Source of the DNA: Puffinus mauretanicus
Taxonomy: Eukaryota > Chordata > Aves > Procellariiformes > Procellariidae
Length of the DNA stretch: 64,000 bases
Direction: 5' to 3'
NCBI GenBank assembly: GCA_023333565.1
Contig: JAJKFH010002247.1
Coordinates: forward strand, 1 to 64,000
Both the position numbers and the translations under genes were made by a program. Each line of letters begins with the position of its first letter. Within the stretch, counting starts at the first letter, position 1. Shown here piece by piece: positions 37,201 to 48,800 of this stretch. The notes below the pieces were generated by a model. That model made no database searches and had not been told where the DNA came from. It was given only the letters and a program-made list of their open reading frames with translations.

Positions 37201-40200
37201 GAGCAGCACTCAGCTGGAGAACTCAGTAGAAGCTTCAGTTGGGGTAAGACATACCTTCAGTGTGTATATCTTATGTGGATTTTGACACCACCACTCTAGA
37301 AAACAAATCTGACCCAGTTTTGGGTGCTTGTTGAGCCTTGCACAGATGCGATGACAGGTTAGAGTCCAAGTTCTGGTGTAACGCTGTCTGTAAGTTCTGC
37401 ACTGCCACAGGAAAGATTCGTGTGAGGTCACTGCAGTGGTAGGGGTCTGCCAGCACCTTTCCCCAGCTGTCTTCAAGGGCTGGTCCCAACTGCACACACA
37501 TGGCTAAGGGCAGAAGTTGTTAAGAGCCTCATAATACGTGTGTGGCTTTGCTGTGAAGACCCAGCACCTGGGCTTTGTTAAATAAGTAGCAATCTCACTG
37601 TTCCTTTGAGGGACTTGGGAGGACAGCTCTGCTGACCCTCTAAAAGCAGTACGCATTCTGCTAGCTTTGAGCCTGACTGTGTGAAAGGACCTTGAATCCA
37701 CAACTTATCGTGCCTGGCCTTTGTGCTGGCTACTTGGAAGAAGTGGTTTTGTGCCACCTTTTGTGCCCCCCTCCCACAGTTAGGCACCAGCCTGACTTGT
37801 GGGGACAGAAGCATGAGTATGGGAATGGAGTTCTTAATGTTTTAATGTCTTTTGCTAATGCATCCAGCTTTATATCAATATCCAGTTATGATTGATTAGG
37901 GCTTGATATTTTCAACAAAGGGCATTGATTAACATTTGTGGAGCTCATTGGAAGCATGATCATACATCCACACACGTATCCTATTAAGGCATGCAATATA
38001 ATGTGCAATGCAATTAGCTTTGGGGCAGTGAAGATTAACCAGCATGGGATTTTTCTTCCAAATTGTATGCTGCTGTTTATTATTTCTGGGACTGCAGTTC
38101 TCTTTCCTCAGTCTGATTCATTCTGAGTCATACAAAACACGTCCTCATTGAAATGGGGTGCACAGCAGCAAGGGCTGTCATGCTAGTTCTGCACCATTAG
38201 GTAATTGTTTGAGTCTTTTCTAGTGGAGATGTCTGTTTCACAGGCAGTACAAAAAGACTAGGAGAATGTGGGCGTCTGGTGGGAGGATTCAAAGTTAGAG
38301 GAAAAATACCTATTAGAAAAACTTCAGCTTGAGCTTGCTCTCCAATATTTCCATTTAAAAATATTTGTAGAATGTAATTCGAGATATGAAATGATTGTTC
38401 ATATGCAGAACTAATCCTCTTTATTACAGTGAAAAAGGACCATGAAGATTCAAGTATTTGGGGGTAGATTTGGGGCCCAGTGTGATATTGGATCAGTTCT
38501 TATGACAGTCATTAGTGAAATGGTATTTAAAATGTGCCTCAGAAATCAGAAAGTGGCTGCTGTAATGTTGGTGATTTTTATGGGTTAACTCATCAGTCCT
38601 ATTGATAACAGCACAGCAACTTTTATGCATTGTTTTAATCCTTCAGTCTCACTTGGTAAGAAATTTAATAGGGCATATTCTAGCTTACAAAGAGGGTTAC
38701 CTTCCTGTATGAAAGGTAGAATTTGAAGCAGATAATACTACATTAAATATATTTTAAATTGTTTTTCTCATCTACTGACTAAAATTCCAAAGCTGTTTAC
38801 TCAGAAAGGCAGCTTACTCCTTCACTACTTGCAGATTGAAGGAAACAGCCACCAAGGATAGAACATCAGAAATTACGACTATAGTCACAAAGGGAGGTAT
38901 TTATGCAGGGGTGAGGCACTTCCCTCCCCCATGCTGTGAGCAAGTCAAGAACGATCATTATGGGTAGCTGAAAAATCACCTCTTCCCTCATCTCACTGAT
39001 GGGAGAAGAAGAAAATGTCTGGATGGTTGATTTAGAGTTAGAAGTAGAGCAAAACAGAATGGCTGACATGAAATATCCTTTATTTTTAAAGTGTTGGTTG
39101 AAGTACAGTCGATTTGATTTGCGTTGGTAGCAGCAGGGACTTATGTTAGATAGAAACATGAACAGAACTGCGTGAACAAGAAGGTACAGTTACTGTGTTA
39201 GTGCAAAAAAGCCAGAACACAACACTATTAATGAAAATATTTAAAACAAAAGTAAATAATATTATTGCTTTTCCTTTCTTGGAAGTAGAGTACTATATAA
39301 AGATCAAATGTGTAAGTCTGTTGTTTTACTCATATTACATCTCTTATTTATTTTAAATCCCTTTTTGCTTTGAGATACCTTCCGCGGCTATGAATTATGA
39401 GAGTGTCTTTTTTAGCTGTGTAGCTTTCGGTAAAATCCATTATCAGTTCTTAGTTTGAATTCAGTTCACATCGTCTTCTCATAGGCTATAAAGAGGTTCA
39501 ATCTGTTCCAGAACAGTAATCACAGTCCATTAAACTCTGTTCCCTGTAGTCTTTGTTCCCAGTTACATGGGATGCTGTAATTGCGTGTGTGTGAGAGGGA
39601 AAAAAAATCTTCAAGCAGCCTTGCAAAATTGTCGTGAAGATTTACCAGTCCAAGCAAAACATATGCTTGCCTTCCCTTTAGAGTGATGATAATTTCCCTG
39701 GAAAATTTGAAAGTGTTTCACTTGCCCAATTAAAAAATCAAAAAAGCACCACCAGCCCCCCTCAAACCAACCCCACCCTGGAGGAGTAGATTTTCACAAA
39801 ACTGTATCTCAGAGAAGTATTCCTATATTAACTTGACAGTGTTCTTGTTCACCATCTGCATGCCAAGAAGAGAAGCCTGAAAAAAAATAGCCTTTCATGT
39901 TAACTTCAGAGATAACGGAGTTCATGATCTAAAAGGTTGTCTTTGTAGATTGAAGGCTTGATATTCTTCTGCTACATCAAACCTGTTTTGAACAGCTTTA
40001 ACTCCATTGATTTCAGCAGGAAGCATCATAAATCTGGTGTAAGATCACAAGCTTATTGACAGATTTAAGTTAAGTAATAAATACAGTAATAAAGGATGTT
40101 AGATTAAAGCTGCAGCCCTATGTGGTTTTCAGTGTGTTTTCAGTGTAGGGGTATGAAGTGTCTCAAAAATGGATGTCAGCTGAGCAGCCTGTCTGATCAT

Positions 40201-42634
40201 AGTAGTTGAAAGAGCTGCAGAAGTAGATTTCTACTGTTTTTCCATGCCCTTTCTGCTGTTAACACTATTCTCAGCGTAGTAAAGTATACTGTGGAGAGCT
40301 TCAGAGAAGTTAAGGTGTTTTGCTTTTTATTTAGCTGTGTAAGATAGATCTGTTCAAATGAAGAATATTGAAAGAAAGAGTTTCATCAGAAATGTTGATC
40401 TGATTACCATTTTAGCCCCAGTTCATTCATATGTTTGACTTGAAATGAGCAAGTTAGTTTGGTTTGAATGGGCTACTCACATACAGTTCAAATCTTTAGT
40501 TGTTTTGCTGAAATAATACCAATGTGTTCTGCAGTTAATAGGATCAAGCCTAACAGTCTCAGAGCTATAATCAGCTCCAGACCTTGCACAGTATGGCTTG
40601 AGGTCTTTTGTGTAGGCTGCCTTTTCCACAACCTGCTGGACAGTAAATTCATGCAGTGTTGTTACAACCAGCTTTAATTTCTTGTCTTAACTTTAAAGAG
40701 AAAATACTTATGGCTTAGTGGAAAAATAGTTGCAGCAAGTTTCAAGAGAGCAAGAGCTCTGATGCTGAATGGTAAGATGCTGGTCGAGAGAGAACCCTGG
40801 GCATCCTTTTCCTGCATTAATCTGCTGGGATTCGTAGAAACGTAGCCTGTTCCTTTCAAGGCACCAGGGAGTCCCTGGAATTAGTGTTGCAGTCCCTCCT
40901 GAGGAGAATTAGCTATTACAGAATGGAGCTTCTAAAGATAATATATGGGGAGTTGCCATAAGTATTTCTCTTTTTATAAAAACAAGCACAAACAAACTGC
41001 AATATCTACCTATTCTTTTCTTCCCCAAATAAATGCTTTACTGATGTTTTCTAAAAAGAATTAATATCTGCCAGCAACCTATTATTCCTGAGGAACCATA
41101 CAGACAACATGCAGTGTATATGCATGGAGGAAAGACAGAAATTCACTGAAGAAATAGATTTCAATTTTCAGTATTCAATTCTTTATTCTATAACAAAAGA
41201 GAAAAGTCTATTTTATGAAAATATTTTGACAGTGTCCTTTTAAATGTAAGCTTTGATTTCAACACATTTAATTTGCAGCATGGTTTGGCTGTGAAACAGA
41301 CATAGTAATTATCTGGCCTTTTCTTCCTTTTTTGTATAACAAATTTGTTTAATTGGAAATTGGATAGCAACTTGAAACCAACTATACTTGGTGTGCATTT
41401 GGGTGAAATGGAAAGGATCTAGAGTGAAAAAAAGGTGTGTTACACAGTAGACAGGTGTACTATGTTCTGGGGGCTTCATTTATTGGTGCTGGAGTAGTAG
41501 TTTAAGAAAGCCACGAGAGATGTGGGTTTATATACTGTTAGAAAATATGATTCAGATAGATGATCTGAACTTGTATATTAATGAATAGGGGATTGGACAT
41601 GGTCAGTGACAAAAAGATCAGCTTAAAGTGCTATCGTGAGCCATCTGAGCATGGTCTTAGCCTACTATAGATGTGAAGTATTTAATATTATTTTCTTGTA
41701 CAATTAATGAGGTTCCGTCCTGGACAAAGAGGAAATTCTGTGAAATATACATGTTATGTGGATCAACCATTTTGTCTGTGGAAATGTATGATTTATGTAA
41801 TATATTTGTAATGTAGCATCCATATGTAATATATGTAACAAAACACTGGCAACTGAAGGTTAACATTGATTCTCATGTAATTTCCATTGAGATGAGCTTC
41901 TGATTTTAGTTTCGTTTGGATATGAGTCTTCAATAACCGTATACATACTGATTTTTTTTTGTAGTTTGTGATTTCAGAGAAAAATAAAGGAAGACTGCAT
42001 ATGTATGCATTGGATATTCAAGACACTACTGTCTGAAATTTAACATAAGAAGTATTCCTTTGTCAAATTGCAAGAGGGCATTCCTAACATGTAGTTCCAG
42101 AAATACCAGGGCAAATACAAAGTTTACACTCCTATTTGTTTCTGTCCTAGAGGTAAATAACACTGACGTCTTGGGGATCAAAGGTCCTTTTTAAAAAATA
42201 CTTTCATTTTATGCTTTAATACACATAACAAAAATGCATAATTTGAGAGAAAAATGTCATTAAAGGAATATTAATTTTGAAAGGTAAAGCTCTGAAAAGC
42301 ACCTCAATTAAGGTTCATTATTAATGTAGTATGTATGTACTAATACTATAGCTGTAATACAATAACTGTAAGTCTTGTTTCTTAAAACACTGCAATATAG
42401 AAGCATAGCATTTTGTTCAATCAACTGAGTTACACAGATGTATCAGCTTGTAATACTGTGTGCCATTTTGTGTGCGCCAAGTAAACTGACTATGGTAGGC
42501 ACATGGTAAATCGTTCCATGTATGGAGAACAGAGTCTAGCTCCTATGATAAAGTTCCCATTCATTCAGGGTTTTCAATATATTATTTGGGAGTGGTACCG
42601 TTACCTTTTACTAAAATTGTCCAGTGTTTCCTAT
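28287..42634. other. Long non-coding stretch (about 14 kb)
   Basis: AT-rich DNA without a supportable gene. Open frames do not exceed about 100 codons (for example 36328-36624 minus, 37210-37497 minus, 38866-39159 minus) and show no recognised protein features. Apart from the small 12-bp tandem repeat at 33849-33883, no repeat family could be named. Slightly GC-richer islands lie near 35600-35930 and 37130-37830. They lack the CpG density of a promoter, and an AATAAA at about 35906 was not tied to a convincing exon. Confidence 0.6.
33849..33883 (+). repeat. 12-bp tandem repeat, about 3 copies
   Basis: TGGACGTAGGCC repeated almost three times with no internal change. It is a small minisatellite-like duplication. 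Confidence 0.85.
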
Positions 42635-43575
42635 GATGTTGTGGTGGCGCATTCATACCCCCCCCTTCTTCCCTGGGCCACTTGCTGATCTGGGCCGCCT
42701 GTTGATCTCAGAAATTCCCGTGAAACCTCAGCCTTGGTGTACTGAGTCTGGCGGCTGAGCGCTCCTTGACCGTACCAGGAACTCTGCATGGCTGAGCTGG
42801 GAACATCCTCCTACTGCCCGGCCCAGGTGTCCAGCAGAACAACACCGAAACCTTGAGGATTTTTTAGTAATTGCCACCTGGGACTGTGGCCAGGATGGAA
42901 ATTTACGGATGACTAAGGCCAACCATCTTGCAAACCTATAATCGGTGGTCCTAAGTGAGGCCCTGTGAGCTCTCCTGGACCGCAGCGGCTGCGCCCAGCA
43001 TCTCCCTCTGAGTGGGAGCCTCTCAGAGCTCCCGACCTCTCCGGTCTGCGATATTCAGAGGATCGTCGGGTCCTGGGCTGAGTCCCCTTCGAAGCTCAAC
43101 CCTTCGCCCGTTGAGAGGGAATGCCTAGACATTCGACGTGAATATTTCTTCACTGAAATCGAGGGGAATTTTTAACAGGTATACCTTATGTATATTTTTA
43201 TATATATATATGTTTCTCTGTGTGTGTGAACTAGTAGTAAGCATAATCTGTAATTAAGTTGTGATTGTAGTAGACTTACTAACTCACTTTGCAAATATTG
43301 AATAGTTAATGATTAGGCATTACTAAAGTTTGTTAATGATTAGTCGATAATTAAGTGTTGCTAAACCATGAATGAAACCTAGACTGTCCCTGAAATATAA
43401 ACCCTTAGATGATTTTCCTTATATGTTTCACCCATGTAATAAGTAATAGAGTGAACCTTGCCATCGAATTCTATTAGGTCGCACCTTTATAAATCTCTAT
43501 TAAAATCACTTTCTGCTAATTTCTTTGACGGTGGTTCTTTAAGCGGCCTCTAAACCACTCACTCGCGACAGATGT
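42635..43575 (-). mobile_element. Solo LTR copy 1 (931 bp) with 5-bp target duplication
   Basis: 42640-43570 starts TGTGGTGGCGC and ends CGCGACA on the plus strand. It is flanked by the perfect pentamer GATGT (42635-42639 and 43571-43575). It is the reverse complement of copy 2 at 44945-45894 over its whole length, with only scattered differences. The half at 42.65-43.17 kb is GC-rich and the half at 43.18-43.55 kb AT-rich, with a TATATA run near 43200. Minus orientation is tentative and rests on the TATATAAAAATA box being read that way. A 5-bp duplication fits class I or class III retroviruses. There is no internal sequence, so it is a solo LTR. Short frames inside (such as MALVIRKFPSW on minus, shared by both copies) are not credible genes. 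Confidence 0.85.
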
Positions 43576-44939
43576 TTATAATTGCCCCGAATTTCAATTG
43601 TTTGATCTGAAGGCTTTTTGTAGATGGTTTACATTAATATTATATTTGTTTTCAGGCATTCTTAGCAATAAAGATAGAGAAAAAGTGCCTTTTTCCAGTG
43701 CTTAAAATAAGAGTTAATAAAAGTTCTTTAATTTGACATTCTTATGCCCTTTGGGAGGCTATTGAAATTCGCCATAGGAACAGCCTTTCGGTCAAGGATA
43801 CACTTATTTTGTTCTTTAACATTAGGTTTGTGTAAATCCATGAAGGATTCTAATTTGCATATGTACAAGTCTTTTACTATTAATCAACTCAAATTCCAAA
43901 TCCTGGTCTGTCAGGGCATGCTTCAGCCTCACACAGCTCCTAGTGCTGACAAGGCCATGGATGAAATGTTTAGGCAGAGTAACTATGTCTGCTGCAATGT
44001 CTCTGTGATGCTCTTGCCTGCCCTGCAGCAGGCTGAGGCTGGGCATTGGAACTGGTGTTCCTCACCTCTTCCCCACCTAGGTGTTGGCCTCTGCGCAATA
44101 TAGAGGAAAGTGTCAGTCCGACAGGTTCCAAAGGGATGAGGAGCCAAGGGCAATAGCATGGATGGCAGGACAGTGCCTTGGCATCCGGGGCCCCATCCCA
44201 CTGCTCCCAGTGAGGTGAGCAGGGAAGGCCTGGAGATGATAGCCAGTTTCAACCAAGAGTCCAGATCATCAGGCAAGTGCATGATGACAAGGCAGGTCCA
44301 AGGTCAAGCTGGTAAGTCAGTTTGCAGGTCAGGGTCTACATCAATGTAGAGAAAAAGGATGGAAAGAATTAGATTTAATTAATTATGGAGACTGAGGACA
44401 AGGACAAGAAGCAACTAGAAATGACATTGCACTCTGGGACTTGGGTGAAGTTGAAAAAAGTCTGCCTGGATGAGAAGACTTGGACTGGAAGGACGATCAT
44501 GAGTAGCAGACACATTAAACAAAGAGGATAAGAACCACACTGGGACTGGGGCAAGGACTTGTTGAATGGAATAATGCAAAAGGTCCAAATTTAGAGGAAT
44601 GGTTTGAAAAATACACATCTATTGAAGAAAACTTGGCTCTGTCTTGTGAAATGGTGGTGAAAAATTCAATTCCTATGCTCTCAGGAGATATTTGTAAAAC
44701 ACACTGAGACATGACTGCCTGTGTGAGGTTACGTTGTTTACGTGGTATAGGTATGACTCACAGAGGTGTCACTAAAGTAGTGTATGGGGGATTTCAGGTT
44801 TTCAGTTTTCTTACATTAAAACTTAGTTTGTGTATGTATTTTCTTCATTAAAATCTCGTAAAGGTGCCAAAGATGAGATCTAAAAAAAAAAAGAGAGATA
44901 AAAGAGAAAGCAAGAAGACTGCCACTTTGCAGATAATCT
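43576..44939. other. Unique spacer between the two opposed LTRs
   Basis: About 1.36 kb unlike either LTR and with no gag, pol or env similarity, so the two LTRs are not the ends of one provirus. A 119-codon plus frame (43744-44103) and a 99-codon minus frame (43983-44282) match nothing recognised. A purine tract (44882-44920) lies beside copy 2. Confidence 0.7.
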
Positions 44940-45899
44940 GTACTTGTTGCGAATGAGTGGTTTAGAGGCCGCTTAAAGAATCACCATCAAAGGTATTAGC
45001 AGAAAGTAATTTTAACAGAGATTTATAAAGGTACGACCTAATAGAATTCGATGGCAAGGTTCACTCTATTACTTATTACATGGATGAAACATATAAAGGG
45101 AAATAATCTAAGGATTTATATCTCAGGGACTATATGTGTTTAGCAGCAGTCTAGGGTTCATTCATGGTTTAGCAACACTTAATTATCAGCTAATCATTAA
45201 CAAACTTTAGTAGCACTTAATCATTAACTAATTCAATATTTACAAAGTGAGTTAGTAAGTCCACTACAATCACAACTTAATTACAGATTATGCTTACTAT
45301 CAGTTCACACACACAGAGAAACATATATATATATAAAAATATACATAAGGTATACCTGTTAAAAATTCCCCTCGATTTCAGTGAAGAAATATTCACGTCA
45401 AATGTCTAGGCATTCCCTCTCAACGGGCGAAGGGTTGAGCTTCGAAGGGGATTCAGCCCAGGACCCGACGATCCTCTGAATATCGCAGACCGGAGAGGTC
45501 GGGAGCTCTGAGAGGCTCCCACTCAGAGGGAGATGCTGGGCGCAGCCGCTGCGGTCCAGGAGAGCTCACAGGGCCTCACTTAGGACCACCGATTATAGGT
45601 TTGCAAGATGGTTGGCCTTAGTCATCCGTAAATTTCCATCCTGGCCACAGTCCCAGGTGGCAATTACTAAAAAATTCTCAAGGTTTCGGTGTTGTTCTGC
45701 TGGACACCTGGGCCGGGCAGTGGGAGTACTTTCCCAGCTCAGCCATGCAGAGTTCCTGGTACGGTCAAGGAGCGCTCAGCCGCCAGACTCAGTACACCAA
45801 GGCCGAGGTTTCACGGGAATTTCTGAGATCAACAGGCGGCCCAGATCAACAAGTGGCCCAGGGAAGAAAACGGGGGTGTGAATGCGCCACCACAGTAGT
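44940..45899 (+). mobile_element. Solo LTR copy 2 (950 bp), opposite orientation to copy 1
   Basis: 44945-45894 starts TGTTGCGAATGAGTGG and ends GCGCCACCACA. The flanks are GTACT (44940-44944) and GTAGT (45895-45899), a 5-bp duplication with one mismatch. It is the full-length reverse complement of copy 1 except for about 19 extra bases near 45135-45155 (TATATGTGTTTAGCAGC region), which accounts for the whole length difference. A TATATAAAAATA box at about 45330-45342 suggests plus orientation (tentative). Solo LTR; family name unknown. Confidence 0.83.
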
Positions 45900-48800
45900 G
45901 CAGTCTTTAATTACAGACTCATCTTCTGTTTTTTCCAGATAATGGATGATATTGTGTTATAGATGGAGAACAAGGGTTTGTAGGATTCTGCCTCATTTAT
46001 TGCATGAATGGAAAACTTCACAGTGAATATGGAGTGGGATTGTAGTAAGAGGGTGGGGTATCATGAAAATAAGCTTTACAGAATTTAGGTCGGTTGCATG
46101 AACATAAGCATTTGTGATACTGTGAACTATTGCACTTGGCCAATTCTGAAGGACATGAATCTTCTGTAGATCCTGTGTCATATGACAGCCTTGTGCAGGT
46201 AGCATATATTTTCTATAGCATAGCTGAACATCTCTGTTTAGGCATCTGAAGTGAGACCCTAATTTGTGCAAAGCACTTAGAGTAATGACTATACTGAAAA
46301 AAGTTGACAGATAATTAATACTGGTTTGGACATCAGAGAAATGTAGGAGTGGAGTGGTGTAAATTAGATTTAGGGTCTTGCACCGAACAATGTAGATAAA
46401 GCCAAATAGATGATTGCTAAATAAGTATAAGCCATTTGGTGTGGAATGGGATAGGTACTCTATATGAGAAACAGGAGGATAGGAATATAATTGACTATTT
46501 TCATACAAATGCTCAGCTCAAGTTTGTGTAAACACCACAGACCTCCATTCTTGGTCCTTTGCTTTAGAGGCTTTTACTCTTGTAACGATTTTCTTGTGGA
46601 ACCATGCAACAGAAATTAGTGAGAAAATTTTGATTTTCCTCTATCCACAATGAAATTAACAACAGATATAAGTACCTCACTTCTGGTGTGACAGAAAGTG
46701 ATGCTGCTGGTTGAAGTCTGTGTGGTGAAGAAAAACCCTAAATATAGCCTTCAAAAGAGGACTCATCTAAATGTCTCAATCCGTATCACAAACCCTCTGA
46801 TAATTACTGTAAGTACGAAACAACGTAAACCACAATAATAACATAGAGCTATTTAAGATTAGGAAATACTGCAGGTGTGTAATAGTTGAGCTATGCTGTA
46901 TTGTGAAGAAATACCAGCATACACATATGCAAAGGTTAAGCTTTTACATTACAAGTACTGACCCAGGTGGTCAGCCTTCCTGTTTGTATTCTGAGCACCT
47001 GTGAAAGATGACTTTGTATGAAATTTATTCTCTCTGTCCCAACTCTCAGGCCACCCAAGTCCCCATTTACCTTGTGGTCCATCTGAGGAAGTAGTGGGCC
47101 GTTCCAAGTTGTGTCCAACTGTGACAGCCACTGTGGATCTGCTGTTGACAGCTGAAAAATACTGTGGTACTGAGGTACATCAGCTTTCTAGCAGTATACT
47201 TTTGACAGCCAGACTGTCAAAGGCCATCTGACATTCCCCTACGTTGAAGGAAAAGCTGTAATAAAAATTATACCAACTTTACAGCAAGCAAGGATTGCTA
47301 CTTAAGCATTCAGGATGGTCTTTGATTCGCTAGTGGTGTAATACCCAAAGTCTGATCCATAAAATGTGTCAGAAACAGCAGTTTTGTTTTTCATTGGCAA
47401 TATGCCACCATTATTTTGGAATTGTAAAGATAAACATGATTGGGTATAAATTGCAAATAAAATGTTAATTTGAGCCTCCAGTCTTTCCTTTCTTTCTCTC
47501 TCTGTTTCCCACCTCGCTTCTCACTTATTTTTGGTTGGAAATCAAAAGAAGGCACCAGAATGCTAAAAGGTTTTCTCCCAGCAGTGTGTGTGTATACTTG
47601 TGTGTGTTATGAAAGCCTGCGCTGATTGCAGCAGCAGGAGCCAGCTTCAGGGAACAAAAGCTGTTTTCTCTCCCTGCCATTTCCTGTTCAGAAATTAATC
47701 TTGCATGCGTGTGTGTGCATGCAAACACCCCCTCCCCCCAGACCTCCCCCCACCCCCCTTGAAACATAATGGGGCTGGAATTCACTTATCAATATGTTCC
47801 CCATAGCTCTGTATGAGCTAATCTTCATTGTAAAACACAATCTTTTTTGCTCCTGCAACTTTCATTTTTAATACTCTGTTGATTTTGTGTTTCAGTAAAC
47901 CTAAATAATATTTTTTGACATAGAACATCATTTATTCTAATATAGCAAATCATTGGTCCTTCCCAGAGAGAAGGAGCTGCATACATTCTTTCTTTTTTAA
48001 TAAAAGGTGCATGAGATGGGGTTTTCTCTTTGACAGCCCAGAATGAGAAAGTTGAGATAGAAGTGCCAGGAGTCAGCTCATCGGTTATCAGGGGAAAACT
48101 GGAGAAAAACATCAAAATGAGACTTTAGAGATGTGAATTACATCACTTGTGGCAGTGTCTAAATCAAGTGACAATGTCAAAAAGTCTGTCTTAAAAGTTA
48201 TGTATAAAAAATTGCAGGCATACCAAGTATGCCATGAACCTACAACAATGCTGACATTTTTAACCACTTTTAAACCTGTGCTTCTTAAATTAATGTAATG
48301 GTGGAAAATGTTATGTTAGTAGAAGACATCAACATTTATGGACATTAAGATGAGGAACTGAATGCCCATTTCATAGGTGTGCAAATTCAACACACCTTTT
48401 TGTTTCAAGTCTTGTTCCGTACTCAGGGTGGAAGGCTACATTTTCAACCAGTACTGGAGAAGAGTACCAATGAACTTAGAAACTTCTTCCCTTATAGGTA
48501 CAGGATTGGTTAAAATACAAAGGTTGACAGGCAGGATTTGAGAAAAATAGCAAGTAGTAACTGAAGGACATCATTGTCATCCAAATTCTGGGCAGGATAT
48601 TAGTATATCGGTTTCATTTTTGCTTCTCAATACTGACATTTGCAAACCTTTTATCGAAATCTTAGTCAGCATTTCTACTTCCACAAGGACATCTGAGCGA
48701 TATTTCTTAAATCCCTGAACTGTAATAGTATATACTTCTTATGGGTTTCTTTCGTGACTGAAACTCTGACATTCCTGATGTGATGGAAGAGCTGAGAAGG

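Noticed and set aside
45612..45881. Shared small protein MALVIRKFPSWPQSQVAITKK in both LTRs
   Set aside because: It is present only because the two LTRs are near-identical; the frames diverge and end differently (64 versus 89 codons) and resemble no known protein.
42640..45894. One foldback transposon or a provirus with inverted ends
   Set aside because: LTRs of a provirus are direct repeats, these are inverted. Each copy has its own target duplication and the spacer has no retroviral genes.
45993..46508. 171-codon minus frame in intergenic DNA
   Set aside because: No domain, no promoter, no splice signals judged convincing, and composition like the surrounding AT-rich sequence. Conservation would be needed to revive it.
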